Notes: a model not told the origin generated them from the letters alone. A stretch of 61,003 nt of DNA from Candidatus Binatia bacterium (GCA_029243485.1 JAQWRY010000034.1:1-61003); one strand, 5' to 3'; counted from the first letter of the stretch, positions 50,928 to 60,668 are shown. Numbers and translations are program-made.

Positions 50928-53900
50928 ATGAATGCCAAAGGATTCGTCGGCGCCATCGTTGCGTCGGCGGTCCTCGTCGGGGCGTCTCCCGTCGAGGCCG
51001 AAGACCTGCCGATCGCCGGCCGCGTCCTCAAAGTGAATACGTCGGGCGAGGATCCGAAACACCTCTTCGTCTTCAAATCGGAGACCGGGCGGGTCCCCGC
51101 CGCCTTCTGGAATCCGGACTCGACCGCCGAAGGCGGCGCATCGCTCCTCTTCCGGTGGCGCACCGCCACCGGAGAGGGCCGCACCGAGCTCATCCGGTTG
51201 CCGGCGGAGTACTGGCAGGGACTGGGCAACCCCGCGGGGACCAAAGGCTGGAGATACAAGGACAAGAGCTCCTCTCACGGCGGCGTGAAGAGCATTCTCG
51301 TGAAGCTCGACGACCGCGGGAGCAGCGTGCGGGTCAAGGCCCGCGGAGACGGCTGGGCCTGGGATCTTCCCGGCGACGTGCAGGAGGGCTTCGTCCACCT
51401 TCGTCTCGGAGAGGGCGAATACTGCGCGAGCTTCGGTCCCGACCGCGGCCTCATCCGGCCACGCACCGACGGTGACCTCTACGTGACCCGCATGCCCGCC
51501 CCCGCCGCCTGCGCCTCGGATGTCTGCGGCGACGGCCGGGTCGAGGGCTCGGAGCAGTGCGACGACGGGAATCTCGACGACCTCGATTCTTGTACGAACG
51601 CCTGTACGCAGAACGATGTCGCCCCCACGCCCGAACCCACCGCCCAACCCACGCCCGAACCCACGCCCGAGCCGGGCCCGGAAGACTGGGACCTCGTATG
51701 GGCCGACGAATTCGAGGGCCCCGCGGGCGCGCCACCCGACGGCAGCAAGTGGAACACCGAGGTCGGTGGCTGGGGCTGGGGGAACCAGGAGCTCCAGTAC
51801 TACACCGACGCGCCCGCCAACGCGTCGCTGGACGGAGCGGGACATCTGCGCTTGACGGCGCGTGAGGAGACGGTCGCGGGCTCGAGCTGCTGGTACGGCG
51901 ACTGTCTGTACTCGTCGGCTCGCCTCTCGACCGAGAACCTCTTCGACCAACGCTACGGGCGCATCGAAGCTCGTATTCGCGTCCCGTTCGGACAGGGCCT
52001 ATGGCCCGCCTTCTGGATGCTGGGGAACGACTTCCGCGACGTCGGTTGGCCGGCTTGCGGCGAGATCGACATCATGGAGAACGTCGGGAGAGAACCTTCG
52101 ACGGTACACGGCACCGTCCACGGCCCGGGATATTCGGGCGGCGGAGGGCTGAGCGGCTCCTTCTCCCTGGCCGACGGTGCGCGCTTCTCGGACGACTTCC
52201 ACGTCTTCGCGATCGAGTGGCAAGCGGGTGAGATTCGCTGGCTCGTCGACGGCCAGATCACCCACGTTCTGCGGCCCGACAGCGTGCCGGGTGGAGCCCC
52301 GTGGGTCTTCGACCATCCCTTCTTCCTGATCCTGAACGTGGCGGTGGGCGGCCTTTGGCCCGGAAGCCCCGACGCGACGACGAACTTCCCGCAACAGATG
52401 ACCGTCGACTACGTGCGGGTCTACGAGAAGAAGGAGATCATCCCGGAGCCGTTCACCTACGTCGTCCTGCCCGACACGCAGTTCATGACGATGGGACACA
52501 ACCAGAGTCAGGCCGAGATGTTCTACCGCCAGACCGAATGGGTGGTCGAGAAGGCCGACGAGCTGAACATCAAGTTCGTCTCCCACCTCGGAGACATCGT
52601 GGAATTCGGCGGCGCCCGGGAACAATGGGAGGTTGCCGATCAAGCCCTGTCCGCTCTGGACGGCAAGGTGCCCTACGGCCTCACCTTCGGAAACCACGAC
52701 GCCGACGACCAGGTCTGGGGACGCAGCGACGGCCTCTTCAACGAGTATTTCCCGGCCTGGCGCTACGAAGGCGAGAGCTGGTACGGCGGCGGATACCCCG
52801 CGGGCAAGAACACGAACAGCTACCAGCTGTTCCGCTCGGGTGACGCCGAATACCTCGTTCTTCATCTCCAGTGGGATCCCCCCACCGACGTCCGTGCGTG
52901 GGCCGGCGGAATCCTCGCGGCACACCCGGACCGGAGGGCCATCGTCTCGACGCACGAGTTTCCGGGGAATTGGGTGCTGTGGAACGAGGTGCTCAAGCAC
53001 CAAGCGAACGTCTTCCTCATCGTCTCGGGCCACGAGTGCGCTCGGGAACGTCTGCTCACGCTCGAAAACGATTTCGGCGGTCGGGTCTACTCGATTCTCA
53101 CCGACTACCAGTGCGACAACCCGGCCAAGGCCTTCCTGCGCTACTACGAGTTCTGCGCCGACGGCTCGGTCGACGCGGTGACGTACTCTCCCTGGACGGA
53201 CGAGTACGAGATCGACGACAGCTCGAGCTTCACCTTCGTGCCCGACCACGGCACGGGAATCGCGTGCGAGAACGCGAGCCAGCCGTGGGGCGGAACCGCC
53301 CACCCAATTCCAGGGCGGATCGAGGCGGAGCAGTACGACGAAGGCTGTGAGGGCGTGGCCTACCACGACCTCGACGGCGTGAACGAGGGCGGCGCCTATC
53401 GTACCGACGGCGTGGACCTCGAGCCCACGAACGATGGAGGGGTCAACCTCGGCTGGACCCGCGACGGCGAGTGGCTGAACTACAACGTCGAGGTGGCCGA
53501 GGAGGGACGCTACGACCTCCGAATCCGGGTCGCATCCGAGGGAGACGGCTCCGTATTCCGCCTGGACTTCGACGATGCGCCGCTCACCGGCCCCATCGCC
53601 GTCGCGCCCACCGGCGGCTGGCAGATCTGGACGGAAGGAACCGTGGCCGACCTCGCGATGAGCGCCGGCACCCATGTGCTCACGGTCCACATCGAGGACG
53701 GGGATTTCAATCTCGATTGGATGGAATGGACGCTCGCGAGCCCGGCACCCACCGCGACACCCGCGCCGACCGCCTCCCCCGGACCCACCGCAACTCCGGC
53801 GCCCACCGCGACTCCGTTGCCGACCGCGTCGCCGGCGCCGACCGGCACGCCGTCGCCCGGCCCCACCCCCGATCCAGGGTCCGCCGAGATCCTCTACTTC

Positions 53901-56117
53901 CAGGCGAACCGGCTGCATCTCATCGGCCAGGCGAGCACCACGACGGCAGGGACGCTCTCTCGAGCTCCCGGCACAGGAGGTCGCTTCGACCGGCTGCCGG
54001 TCGGACCGACCCCTCTGGTCTACGAGATCACGAACCTCACCGTGCCCTACGATCCGGCCCTACAAGACACCCGGCTCTCCCTGTACCTCGAGGGAACGAG
54101 CACCGCGGGCGTCATCGCGCAGGCGCGGGTGCGCTACGACTTCGAAGGCGACGGTACCTTCGACCGGGAGGAGACGTTCACCGCCGGCGTCGCCCATGCA
54201 ACGCAAGGGCTTCATCGATACGACTCGGAGACGTTCCCCTTGGCGGCTTCGGTGGGAGACTACCGCGACCTCGACGGCGGCACCGTCCGGCTCGAGCTCT
54301 GGAATCCGCTCGTCCCGGTGCGTGAGGGGCCGGACGTTCGGACCGGCTCGGCACCGGCCGAGCACTCGCCGTCCCACATCGTGATCCCGTTCGCCTTCCC
54401 GCCGACCGAGATCGTCGCAGGAGAGACTCCCAGGCGACGGGTCGACTACCCCGAAGGCGTGTTGTGCCCCACCGACGCGCCAGACCCACGCTGCGGGCCC
54501 GGCTTCTCCGACGAAACGGCCCTGGAGGAAGCCGCCCTCGAGCAAGCGATCACGCAGGGCCTCGCGGCCTTCCGCTTCGACGGTGCCCACGGTTCGTGCG
54601 CCGGCTGTCACGTGGCCGACGCCTTCGACCTGGCCGTGATCGGCTACTCGGACGCCGACATCCGGAGGCGCGCTCTCGAGCACGTTTCCTCCGAGCAGGC
54701 CGAGCAGATCGTCCAGCTGGTGCACGCACAGCGACAACGGCACGGACTGGATCGGGTACTTCACCCCGGGCACTTCCGCCCCCTGCAGCCTGGCTTCGAA
54801 CCGCTTCCCGGGGACACCGTTCGGGAGCGGGACTTCGCGTTCCTACAGCACCTCGCCGACGAGCAGAACCTGATCCTGATGAACGACGTCATCGACTCGC
54901 GCGAGAAGGCTCTTCTGGCCGAGCAACAGCTGCTGGCTCTCGACGTGCACAGCCTGCGCATCGGCGTCCGGCTGGACCGATGGTCGGAGGACTCCTTCCA
55001 CGGACCGAGCCACGTGGGCCAGGCGCCGTACGCCGAAGCCCAGGGCCAGGACGGCAGCGTGGCGGAATGGCTGCCCAACATGGCAACGGTGCCGCTCGCG
55101 AACCGGGCGCAGGAGTTCTACGCCCTCTTCGACGCCTACGCGGCCAATCCGACCGACCTCGCCTTCTGGCGCTTCTACGACTCGATCGCCGAGATCACCG
55201 AGAGCCACGAGCCGCTGCTGAACGACGACGACTCCTGGGCGTACGAGTGGATGCGCACCAAGTACGAATCCATCCAGGTCATGGGGCACATGCTCCGACA
55301 TCAGACGCTGGACTTTCCCGACCTAGCGATCGACCAGCCGGAACCGGAGGGGCTGGATGCACTGGCAGCCTCGATCCTGCGCAACCCGCTGTGGCGCGTC
55401 GGTGACATGATCCGGCAACGCCCGCTCGACTGTCCGACGCCGGAGCTGTGCACGACCTTCCCACCCTTCGTCCCCAACGAGACCGACCCCGCGAAGCTAA
55501 ACGTGCAATCGCGAGTGCTGCAACGCGCCTGGTTCTGGGCGGGTTGGATGGTGGACCGGGCCCTTCTCCGTTCGGACGAGTCGTTCGCCACCATCTCGGG
55601 CGACTACTTCTATCCGCTGCACCACGGCTTCTGGAACGGGCACTACGCGTTCATCACGGCGAAGATGTCCGTTGAAAAGGCGAACGAAGCCAGCATGAGC
55701 GAGTCCTGGGACAATGCCCGGGCCGGACACGGGAAGTGGGCGAGCATCCGCCCCTTCCTCGTCTACAAACACAGCGAGTTCCAGCGTCCTCTACCCGGGC
55801 CGACGGATCCGGCCTACGAGCTGAACCGTCGCCTGATGACCAACCTCGCGCGCATGTGGATCTATCTCGTCCACGCGGATCTCGAGCGCACGGGGCAGGC
55901 CTTCGACCGGGCGGGCACCGCCAAAGCCGTGAATTTCGCGCGCCTCAACTGGCTGGACTCGGTCGATCCGGGCGGACCGCGCGAGGACATCGAGGCCCGG
56001 TTCACCGAGATCGTCGACATGCTTCGCACTGCCGAAGAGCTGCGCCAGCCGCACCACCGCTTCGACCTCTACGAATATCTCCCGGTGGCGGACGTCGACG
56101 TGGGCCCGGCACCCTGA
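50928..56117 (+). CDS. Giant secreted multidomain protein: GH16 + metallophosphoesterase + CBM6 + cytochrome-like region
   Basis: 1729 residues. Order: signal peptide (1-24); a ~150-residue domain with G-W-R-Y-K-D-K and W-A-W-D-L-P-G; a Myxococcus-type Cys-rich repeat (C-G-D-G-x-x-E-G-x-E-Q-C-D-D-G-N, ~200-227); a P-T-P-E-P linker; GH16 beta-glucanase (~254-505) with catalytic G-E-I-D-I-M-E-N near 378; calcineurin-like phosphoesterase (~510-780) with L-P-D-T-Q, H-L-G-D-I-V, G-N-H-D, S-T-H-E and S-G-H; CBM6 (~790-940, I-E-A-E-Q-Y-D to L-D-W-M-E-W); a second P/T linker; an unassigned ~170-residue domain; and a C-terminal ~550 residues with one C-A-G-C-H haem site near 1224. It probably degrades and oxidises laminarin-like polysaccharide outside the cell. 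AGGAGA precedes the ATG. Confidence 0.88.
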   Translation: MNAKGFVGAIVASAVLVGASPVEAEDLPIAGRVLKVNTSGEDPKHLFVFKSETGRVPAAFWNPDSTAEGGASLLFRWRTATGEGRTELIRLPAEYWQGLGNPAGTKGWRYKDKSSSHGGVKSILVKLDDRGSSVRVKARGDGWAWDLPGDVQEGFVHLRLGEGEYCASFGPDRGLIRPRTDGDLYVTRMPAPAACASDVCGDGRVEGSEQCDDGNLDDLDSCTNACTQNDVAPTPEPTAQPTPEPTPEPGPEDWDLVWADEFEGPAGAPPDGSKWNTEVGGWGWGNQELQYYTDAPANASLDGAGHLRLTAREETVAGSSCWYGDCLYSSARLSTENLFDQRYGRIEARIRVPFGQGLWPAFWMLGNDFRDVGWPACGEIDIMENVGREPSTVHGTVHGPGYSGGGGLSGSFSLADGARFSDDFHVFAIEWQAGEIRWLVDGQITHVLRPDSVPGGAPWVFDHPFFLILNVAVGGLWPGSPDATTNFPQQMTVDYVRVYEKKEIIPEPFTYVVLPDTQFMTMGHNQSQAEMFYRQTEWVVEKADELNIKFVSHLGDIVEFGGAREQWEVADQALSALDGKVPYGLTFGNHDADDQVWGRSDGLFNEYFPAWRYEGESWYGGGYPAGKNTNSYQLFRSGDAEYLVLHLQWDPPTDVRAWAGGILAAHPDRRAIVSTHEFPGNWVLWNEVLKHQANVFLIVSGHECARERLLTLENDFGGRVYSILTDYQCDNPAKAFLRYYEFCADGSVDAVTYSPWTDEYEIDDSSSFTFVPDHGTGIACENASQPWGGTAHPIPGRIEAEQYDEGCEGVAYHDLDGVNEGGAYRTDGVDLEPTNDGGVNLGWTRDGEWLNYNVEVAEEGRYDLRIRVASEGDGSVFRLDFDDAPLTGPIAVAPTGGWQIWTEGTVADLAMSAGTHVLTVHIEDGDFNLDWMEWTLASPAPTATPAPTASPGPTATPAPTATPLPTASPAPTGTPSPGPTPDPGSAEILYFQANRLHLIGQASTTTAGTLSRAPGTGGRFDRLPVGPTPLVYEITNLTVPYDPALQDTRLSLYLEGTSTAGVIAQARVRYDFEGDGTFDREETFTAGVAHATQGLHRYDSETFPLAASVGDYRDLDGGTVRLELWNPLVPVREGPDVRTGSAPAEHSPSHIVIPFAFPPTEIVAGETPRRRVDYPEGVLCPTDAPDPRCGPGFSDETALEEAALEQAITQGLAAFRFDGAHGSCAGCHVADAFDLAVIGYSDADIRRRALEHVSSEQAEQIVQLVHAQRQRHGLDRVLHPGHFRPLQPGFEPLPGDTVRERDFAFLQHLADEQNLILMNDVIDSREKALLAEQQLLALDVHSLRIGVRLDRWSEDSFHGPSHVGQAPYAEAQGQDGSVAEWLPNMATVPLANRAQEFYALFDAYAANPTDLAFWRFYDSIAEITESHEPLLNDDDSWAYEWMRTKYESIQVMGHMLRHQTLDFPDLAIDQPEPEGLDALAASILRNPLWRVGDMIRQRPLDCPTPELCTTFPPFVPNETDPAKLNVQSRVLQRAWFWAGWMVDRALLRSDESFATISGDYFYPLHHGFWNGHYAFITAKMSVEKANEASMSESWDNARAGHGKWASIRPFLVYKHSEFQRPLPGPTDPAYELNRRLMTNLARMWIYLVHADLERTGQAFDRAGTAKAVNFARLNWLDSVDPGGPREDIEARFTEIVDMLRTAEELRQPHHRFDLYEYLPVADVDVGPAP

Positions 56118-56140
56118 ATCCAGGGAGTCGCAATTCCGAT

Positions 56141-56178
56141 GCATGCCCCGGCGGGGAGGTTCGACCGCCGGGGCATGC
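56141..56178 (+). terminator. Stem-loop terminator after the giant gene
   Basis: Perfect 14-bp stem (56141-56154 with 56165-56178) and 10-base loop, 23 bases after the stop, followed by a short TTTA. Strong hairpin, weak U-tract. Confidence 0.75.
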
Positions 56179-56279
56179 TTTAGGAATTACAGACCTCTTC
56201 GGACAATCGGGTGTATGAGTTTCACCCCTGAGCCGAGAGGAGATCGCTCCTGTCGTGTCCGGAAACCCAGCCCGCGTTC

Positions 56280-56594
56280 TCATGCAGCCTCGCGGTAGTA
56301 GTGGTTCAGGATTCCGCCGACTCGCTCGCGATGTCGGATCGGTACATCGGCCGCCGGTGGGTCTTGGCGCGTGATGATGGAGCTGTCGAGCCCCTGGTGA
56401 TGGCGCTCCCGGTGATAGTGCTCGGCGTACTCCTTGATCGCGTGCCGCAGGTGCCGTTCTCCGAGCGGCACGATCTTGTCGAGACACTCCGACTTGATCG
56501 AGAGTACGAAACGCTCCGCGGAGGCATTCAGATTCGGGCTTCTCGCTGGCAACCGCAGCGGCTCCACGCCACTGCCCCGTAGGATCTTACGGAA
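56280..56594 (-). pseudogene. Integrase-core transposase C-terminal fragment
   Basis: About 104 codons: [17 protein letters not shown], then [15 protein letters not shown] and [16 protein letters not shown], the end of rve transposases, including the catalytic Glu region (A-E-R-F). The N-terminal two thirds are absent. Confidence 0.75.
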
Positions 56595-56691
56595 GCGTCG
56601 GCTGGAGGGCCTTGTCTGGATCTTCCTGGTCGCCCTCTGGGCTGCCGAGCTAGGCGATCTGCATTCCTTCTTCCCGTCCGACACTCCCCAG

Positions 56692-57039
56692 ATGAAAACA
56701 ACTCGTATGGGAGTCCTGTTCGCGGTGGTCTTTGCCGTCCAGCTCTGTCGCCTCGGCTACAGATGGCACAAAAATCGGGGAAGCGAGGTCACGCTCGCGA
56801 GCTACCATCTCGATGGCGCGTGGCAGAGCGGCTTCCGTTGGATGTCATGCGACCTCCGACTCGTCCAGCCGCCCCCCGGGTTCAGGGGACTGTGCCTTCG
56901 CCTGAAGCTGAACGGACTGCGGCTCCATACCGAATGGAGCCCCAACGCCGGGTGGTGTACTCAGCTGAACCTGACCTTCTCTCAGGCCACCGAATTCATT
57001 TCCCTGCTCGAAAGAGTTTCCACGGAGGTCCGGCGATAG
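56692..57039 (+). CDS. Small hypothetical membrane-associated protein
   Basis: 115 residues from the ATG at 56692: one hydrophobic N-terminal helix ([12 protein letters not shown]) followed by a soluble part with several Trp and paired Cys. The frame extends upstream to ~56590 with a second hydrophobic stretch, so its true N-terminus may have been lost when the transposase fragment arrived. No family recognised. Confidence 0.4.
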   Translation: MKTTRMGVLFAVVFAVQLCRLGYRWHKNRGSEVTLASYHLDGAWQSGFRWMSCDLRLVQPPPGFRGLCLRLKLNGLRLHTEWSPNAGWCTQLNLTFSQATEFISLLERVSTEVRR

Positions 57040-57070
57040 GAAGGATGCGGCGACGCTCGACGACGACCGG

Positions 57071-57094
57071 TGCGGTTTGGCGGTTTGGCGGTTT
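57071..57094. repeat. Short tandem repeat CGGTTTGG x3
   Basis: Three exact copies of an 8-base unit followed by a partial one, 32 bases after the hypothetical gene's stop. Too short and without spacers to be a CRISPR. Confidence 0.8.
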
Positions 57095-57112
57095 GGCGGT
57101 AGCAGCGGATAG

Positions 57113-57172
57113 GCGACATAACGGCGCCTTATCGGACGTATGCGTGCGCCTCGTTCTACCTCATGGAGCCTC
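57113..57172. repeat. Repeat R3-like end, inverted and diverged
   Basis: GCGACATAACGGCGCCTTA and the following GACGTATGCGTGCGCCTCGT match 60706-60755 almost base for base; the same block is the inverted relative of 5859-5945. Confidence 0.65.
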
Positions 57173-57223
57173 ACGCAGGATTTTCGCCCCTTCGCGCGCC
57201 CTGGTTTCACCGGCTCGAGCGTA

Positions 57224-59365
57224 CTACTTCTGCGCCTTGAACAGCGTCGCGCTATTCTTGCTGACATCGTCCAGCATCACCGCGAAGCACTTTGGTATGT
57301 CGTGGCCGTAGACCTCGATCCTGGCGCTGGTCGAGCCCTCTAGCGCCGCGGCCATACCCGTGGGGAGACTTTCGTATCCCTTGGCACTGTTGTTCGCGCC
57401 GCGCAGCTGGATGATCGACTTGCCGGCCTTGCCGCCCTTGAGCTTCCAGATCTTGATGCCGTCAGAAGCGAACTCGGTGTCCTTGAATACGTAGCCGTTC
57501 TTCCCGGCGGCCTTCCAGCAGGGACGCTTGCCGCACTGGTCCGCGGCACGGCCTACGCGAACTTCTCCAGCCAGCGAATCGCCGTCGTCGAACAAACACG
57601 CGGTATACGCCGTGCCAGATGCCTCGAGCGGGTTGCCGAAATCCGACTGGCTCAGGGCCGGCCCCTTGAGGAGAGCCGCCTTCAGCGATTCGCGCCCGGC
57701 GCGGTTTTCCCGGACCAGCAGAGACCCTCGACCCCAGGTGGCGTCACAGCTTGAATTCGGAGCCAAACTGCAGGGAGAGATGTTCAAGTCGATGTCGTCG
57801 ATGGCGACATCACTGCGAAACGTGCTCCCCACCGTCCCCACGAATCGCAATTGCGCTTCTTGGCCCTTGTAGCTGTCCAGAGAAATCGTCGCGGAGCGCC
57901 ATTGCGCGACGCTGGATCCCTCCGAACTCCACAGCGCGGTCGTCAGTGGCGTTCCCCCGCATGGCGAAGTGACGATCTCGACCTCGAGGGAGCCCCCTAC
58001 GATTCCCGTGCCTTGCGCGTAGAACCAGAACGTCAGCGCCGGCTCGCCGAAGGTCGGCACCACAAAGGGCACCGAAGTGAAGTGCGCCTCATCACCCGCG
58101 CCTCGGGGGCCGCTGGCCTCGATGAAGGCGTACCACCCATCGGCTCCCGCTCCGAGAGTATGGTCGCTGGGCGGGCCCGTACTCGAGCTCGGTGTTCCGC
58201 GAATGCCGACCGTCCAGTCGAACTCATCACCGGTAACGAGCGGATCCCAGCCCCCGAGATCGACCTCGAAGTTCTGCGCGCCCCCCGGGTAGCAGGAGCG
58301 CCACTCCGCTGGCTTCTCCAGTCCGGCGCACGCACTATCGTCCGAACAGATGCCGTTGCTCCGGCAGGACACCACGCGGGTTTGACCGGTGGCGCCGCAC
58401 GTCGCCGAGCAAGAGCTCCACGAAGACGTCGTCCAGTAGGGAACGCCACCGTTGGCCGGGCCGTCGTAACAGATGTTCATGGCATCCTCGACGGCCTGCC
58501 GGTCGATGATGCTCAGGCCAGTCCGATTTCCGATATTCAAGTTGCCATACACAGCCTGGTAGGCAGCCAGCTGCACTGGGTCTGGATCGATCGTGCTCTG
58601 GCCATTACTGCTGAAGGCCCCCGACGAATAGTGCATGATGGACCCGTAGTCGTAATCGCCAACGTCCAGGCCATCGGAAGCGTTGTACTGGTTGAAATTG
58701 TGCACCTTACCGGCCTCAATGTTGCCGTAGTTGATCGTGACGTAGGTATCGCGATCCGCGCGGGACTGTTCATGAAACGCACCCACCGCGTGCCCAATCT
58801 CGTGAACCGTCGAGCCGAACCCGCACGCTCCGCCCGTATCCAGCCGGATGAATTGTTGGCCCGTGATTCGACCAATGGAAGAAGAGCAGGAGCCGGTCGA
58901 GCCTGTGAACTTCACGAAGTTGCTCTCGCCGTCACGGGGAACCAGTCTTATGAAGGCTCCGTCCGCCCAGTGCCGAATCGCTTCTTGAATATCTTCAAAA
59001 ACATCCGGGGCGTTGGCGTCGGAGAGTGACGAGTCGATTTCGTAGGGCACCACACCGTCGGCCCAGCGACGGGCGAGAGAGGCCTTCAGGGCGGCTTTGT
59101 CGCTGTCTCCATCTTCGAAGGGTTCCAGGCCAATCAAGGCGCGCCCGAGGCCTCCGGCCGGATGGAACTCCCATTGTTCGCCGGGCTCCTTCTCACACGC
59201 GCCGACTTCGATGTCCCCCTCGAAGAAAGCAACGCCATCCACAACCTCCAACGTCGTGCAGACGACCGTAGGATCGGTAGAAATGAAGGGAGCGGCCTGC
59301 GCCCCGGCCAAGAGTGGAAGAAAAGCAATCAAAGCAAGCGCAAGTAGCGGGACATGCCGGTTCAT
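57224..59365 (-). CDS. Secreted astacin (M12A) metalloprotease with TSP1 and MAM-like domains
   Basis: 713 residues from the ATG at 59365, which has GGAGGA 6 bases upstream and starts a signal peptide ending G-A-Q-A. After a ~75-residue pro-region comes the astacin domain (~78-290): zinc motif H-E-I-G-H-A-V-G-A-F-H-E-Q near 187 and Met-turn S-I-M-H-Y near 235. Then a thrombospondin type 1 repeat (S-S-W-S-S-C-S-A-T-C-G, ~315-365), a MAM-like jelly roll (~370-530), and a C-terminal domain with N-G-Y-V-F-K-D-T and G-I-K-I-W-K-L-K-G-G that resembles the N-terminal domain of the giant GH16 protein. An extracellular protease of animal-like architecture. An earlier in-frame start at 59716 lacks a ribosome site. 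Confidence 0.87.
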   Translation of the reverse strand: MNRHVPLLALALIAFLPLLAGAQAAPFISTDPTVVCTTLEVVDGVAFFEGDIEVGACEKEPGEQWEFHPAGGLGRALIGLEPFEDGDSDKAALKASLARRWADGVVPYEIDSSLSDANAPDVFEDIQEAIRHWADGAFIRLVPRDGESNFVKFTGSTGSCSSSIGRITGQQFIRLDTGGACGFGSTVHEIGHAVGAFHEQSRADRDTYVTINYGNIEAGKVHNFNQYNASDGLDVGDYDYGSIMHYSSGAFSSNGQSTIDPDPVQLAAYQAVYGNLNIGNRTGLSIIDRQAVEDAMNICYDGPANGGVPYWTTSSWSSCSATCGATGQTRVVSCRSNGICSDDSACAGLEKPAEWRSCYPGGAQNFEVDLGGWDPLVTGDEFDWTVGIRGTPSSSTGPPSDHTLGAGADGWYAFIEASGPRGAGDEAHFTSVPFVVPTFGEPALTFWFYAQGTGIVGGSLEVEIVTSPCGGTPLTTALWSSEGSSVAQWRSATISLDSYKGQEAQLRFVGTVGSTFRSDVAIDDIDLNISPCSLAPNSSCDATWGRGSLLVRENRAGRESLKAALLKGPALSQSDFGNPLEASGTAYTACLFDDGDSLAGEVRVGRAADQCGKRPCWKAAGKNGYVFKDTEFASDGIKIWKLKGGKAGKSIIQLRGANNSAKGYESLPTGMAAALEGSTSARIEVYGHDIPKCFAVMLDDVSKNSATLFKAQK

Positions 59366-59484
59366 GAAGAGTCCTCCAGGCACTTGACGTGTCACAGCCC
59401 ATGCTGCACCGCAAGGAGAGAGTTTTCCGGTGGTCAGCGGGAACCGCAGGCGCGACACCGCGCGAGTCGCGGGAGGATGGCCCC

Positions 59485-59793
59485 CTACCCCTTCAAGTCG
59501 CCGCCTTGCCTCCTTGCTTTCTCTCCCGCCCTCGCATGGCCCGAAGAACTCAGAAATTCGCGAGACCAGACTGCGATCTCGTCGCGAATGTTTCGGAAGA
59601 CGTCTCGCAACTGGTCTCGGGACATCTCGGGGTAATCCGGGTCCTCGAACTCTCGATACAAGACCCGGCCCGCGTTCGAAAACACGGGGCAATCGTCCCT
59701 GGCGGCGCGGAGCCACCCCTCCGCCATTTGAGATCGGACTCGATTGCCGGTGCAGATGACCAGAATACGTTGCGGAGCGGCCGACGGTGTCAT
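59485..59793 (-). pseudogene. LMW protein-tyrosine phosphatase / arsenate reductase-like, internally deleted
   Basis: 102 residues. The P-loop is clear: I-L-V-I-C-T-G-N-R-V-R-S-Q-M-A-E-G-W (C-x5-R with R-S-Q-M-A-E-G typical of the ArsC-type branch). The C-terminus F-E-D-P-D-Y-P ... V-F-R-N-I-R-D-E-I also fits. Family members have ~135-150 residues; the middle ~40 residues are missing without a frameshift, so the fold is unlikely to be complete. Confidence 0.6.
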
Positions 59794-59818
59794 TTCACCT
59801 CCCCGGCGAGCCCGCGGA

Positions 59819-60616
59819 TCACTCGATCTCGACAACGAGACGTGGGCCCATGTCGGGGTCGCCCTCACAGGCATCCGCCCACTCGCGACTCCCGACCTTC
59901 ACCTTTCCCCTCCCATGATTCGCGCGCTCGAGCATCCAGCCCACGCCCTGCGCTGCCTCCTGCATTGCCGCCACGACATCGGCGGTGACATCCCATTCAA
60001 GGATTTGTTCCGTCCAACGAGCAGCGGGGGGGGGACCATTGGCCTGCGTGTTGGGAGTGATCTCCAAAACATCCGTATACCCCGATGCCACCAGAGAATC
60101 CCCGGGCAAGGTGGAGATCCTGGCTCCGTACCAGCGGTATTGTTCTGGGCAATCGGGCAAGGCGTTCGAGATATCCGTGTCGATGAAGCAATCCCATGTC
60201 ATGCCCACACCCGAGCCCGCCTGCTTGCGTAGACCGCGGTGCCTTCTGTGATGATTGTTGGATTTCCGATTACCCTCCACCCAATCCGTGCGCAGCATGC
60301 GCCGAACCCCGTACAAAGTCCCACGACGGCCCCGTCCGTAGTTCGGCTTCACCACGTTCCGGAACTGAAGGTGGGCACGAACAACCGTCGTTCCGGCCAG
60401 ATCCGCAAACGGAAAGTTCACAATGCCCTTCAGTCAGCCGGTCAAATACCCTTTCTGCTTCTCCCACTTCTGAACATAGATCCTCGGGTTCAGGCCATCG
60501 TCCCGACCCGGATGGTTGCGAGTGATCCGGGTATCCTTGTCTGGATAGACTACGACTTGATCTGCAAGCGCGTGGGCTCCAGACAGGCCGATCATCAGCG
60601 TCATTGCCCAAAGCAA
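59819..60616 (-). pseudogene. DNRLRE-like secreted protein, frameshifted
   Basis: Two frames join near 60425-60435. The first (60616-60434) has a signal peptide (TTG start; L-M-I-G-L-S-G-A-H-A-L-A) and V-V-Y-P-D-K-D-T-R-I-T ... G-L-N-P-R-I-Y-V-Q. The second (to 59819) resumes with L-A-G-T-T-V-V-R-A-H-L-Q-F-R and ends R-L-V-V-E. Together they make a ~260-residue DNRLRE-type beta protein (P-x-x-D-T-x-I, then a strand pair v-x-x-A-x-L). A one- or two-base slip separates them: mutation or sequencing error. Confidence 0.55.
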
Positions 60617-60668
60617 CTATCGATCGAATTTCACATCCACCCTCTGCAATGCTCCTGCCCGCCGGGCG

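Noticed and set aside
50829..51950. 373-codon minus-strand frame
   Set aside because: Antisense to the N-terminal domain and Cys-rich repeat of the giant protein; Val/Arg/Ala low-complexity product.
51999..53918. 639-codon minus-strand frame
   Set aside because: Lies inside the multidomain secreted protein, which has clear catalytic motifs; long antisense frames are common in GC-rich genes.
57071..57094. CRISPR-like repeat
   Set aside because: Units of 8 bases without spacers; no cas genes in the window.
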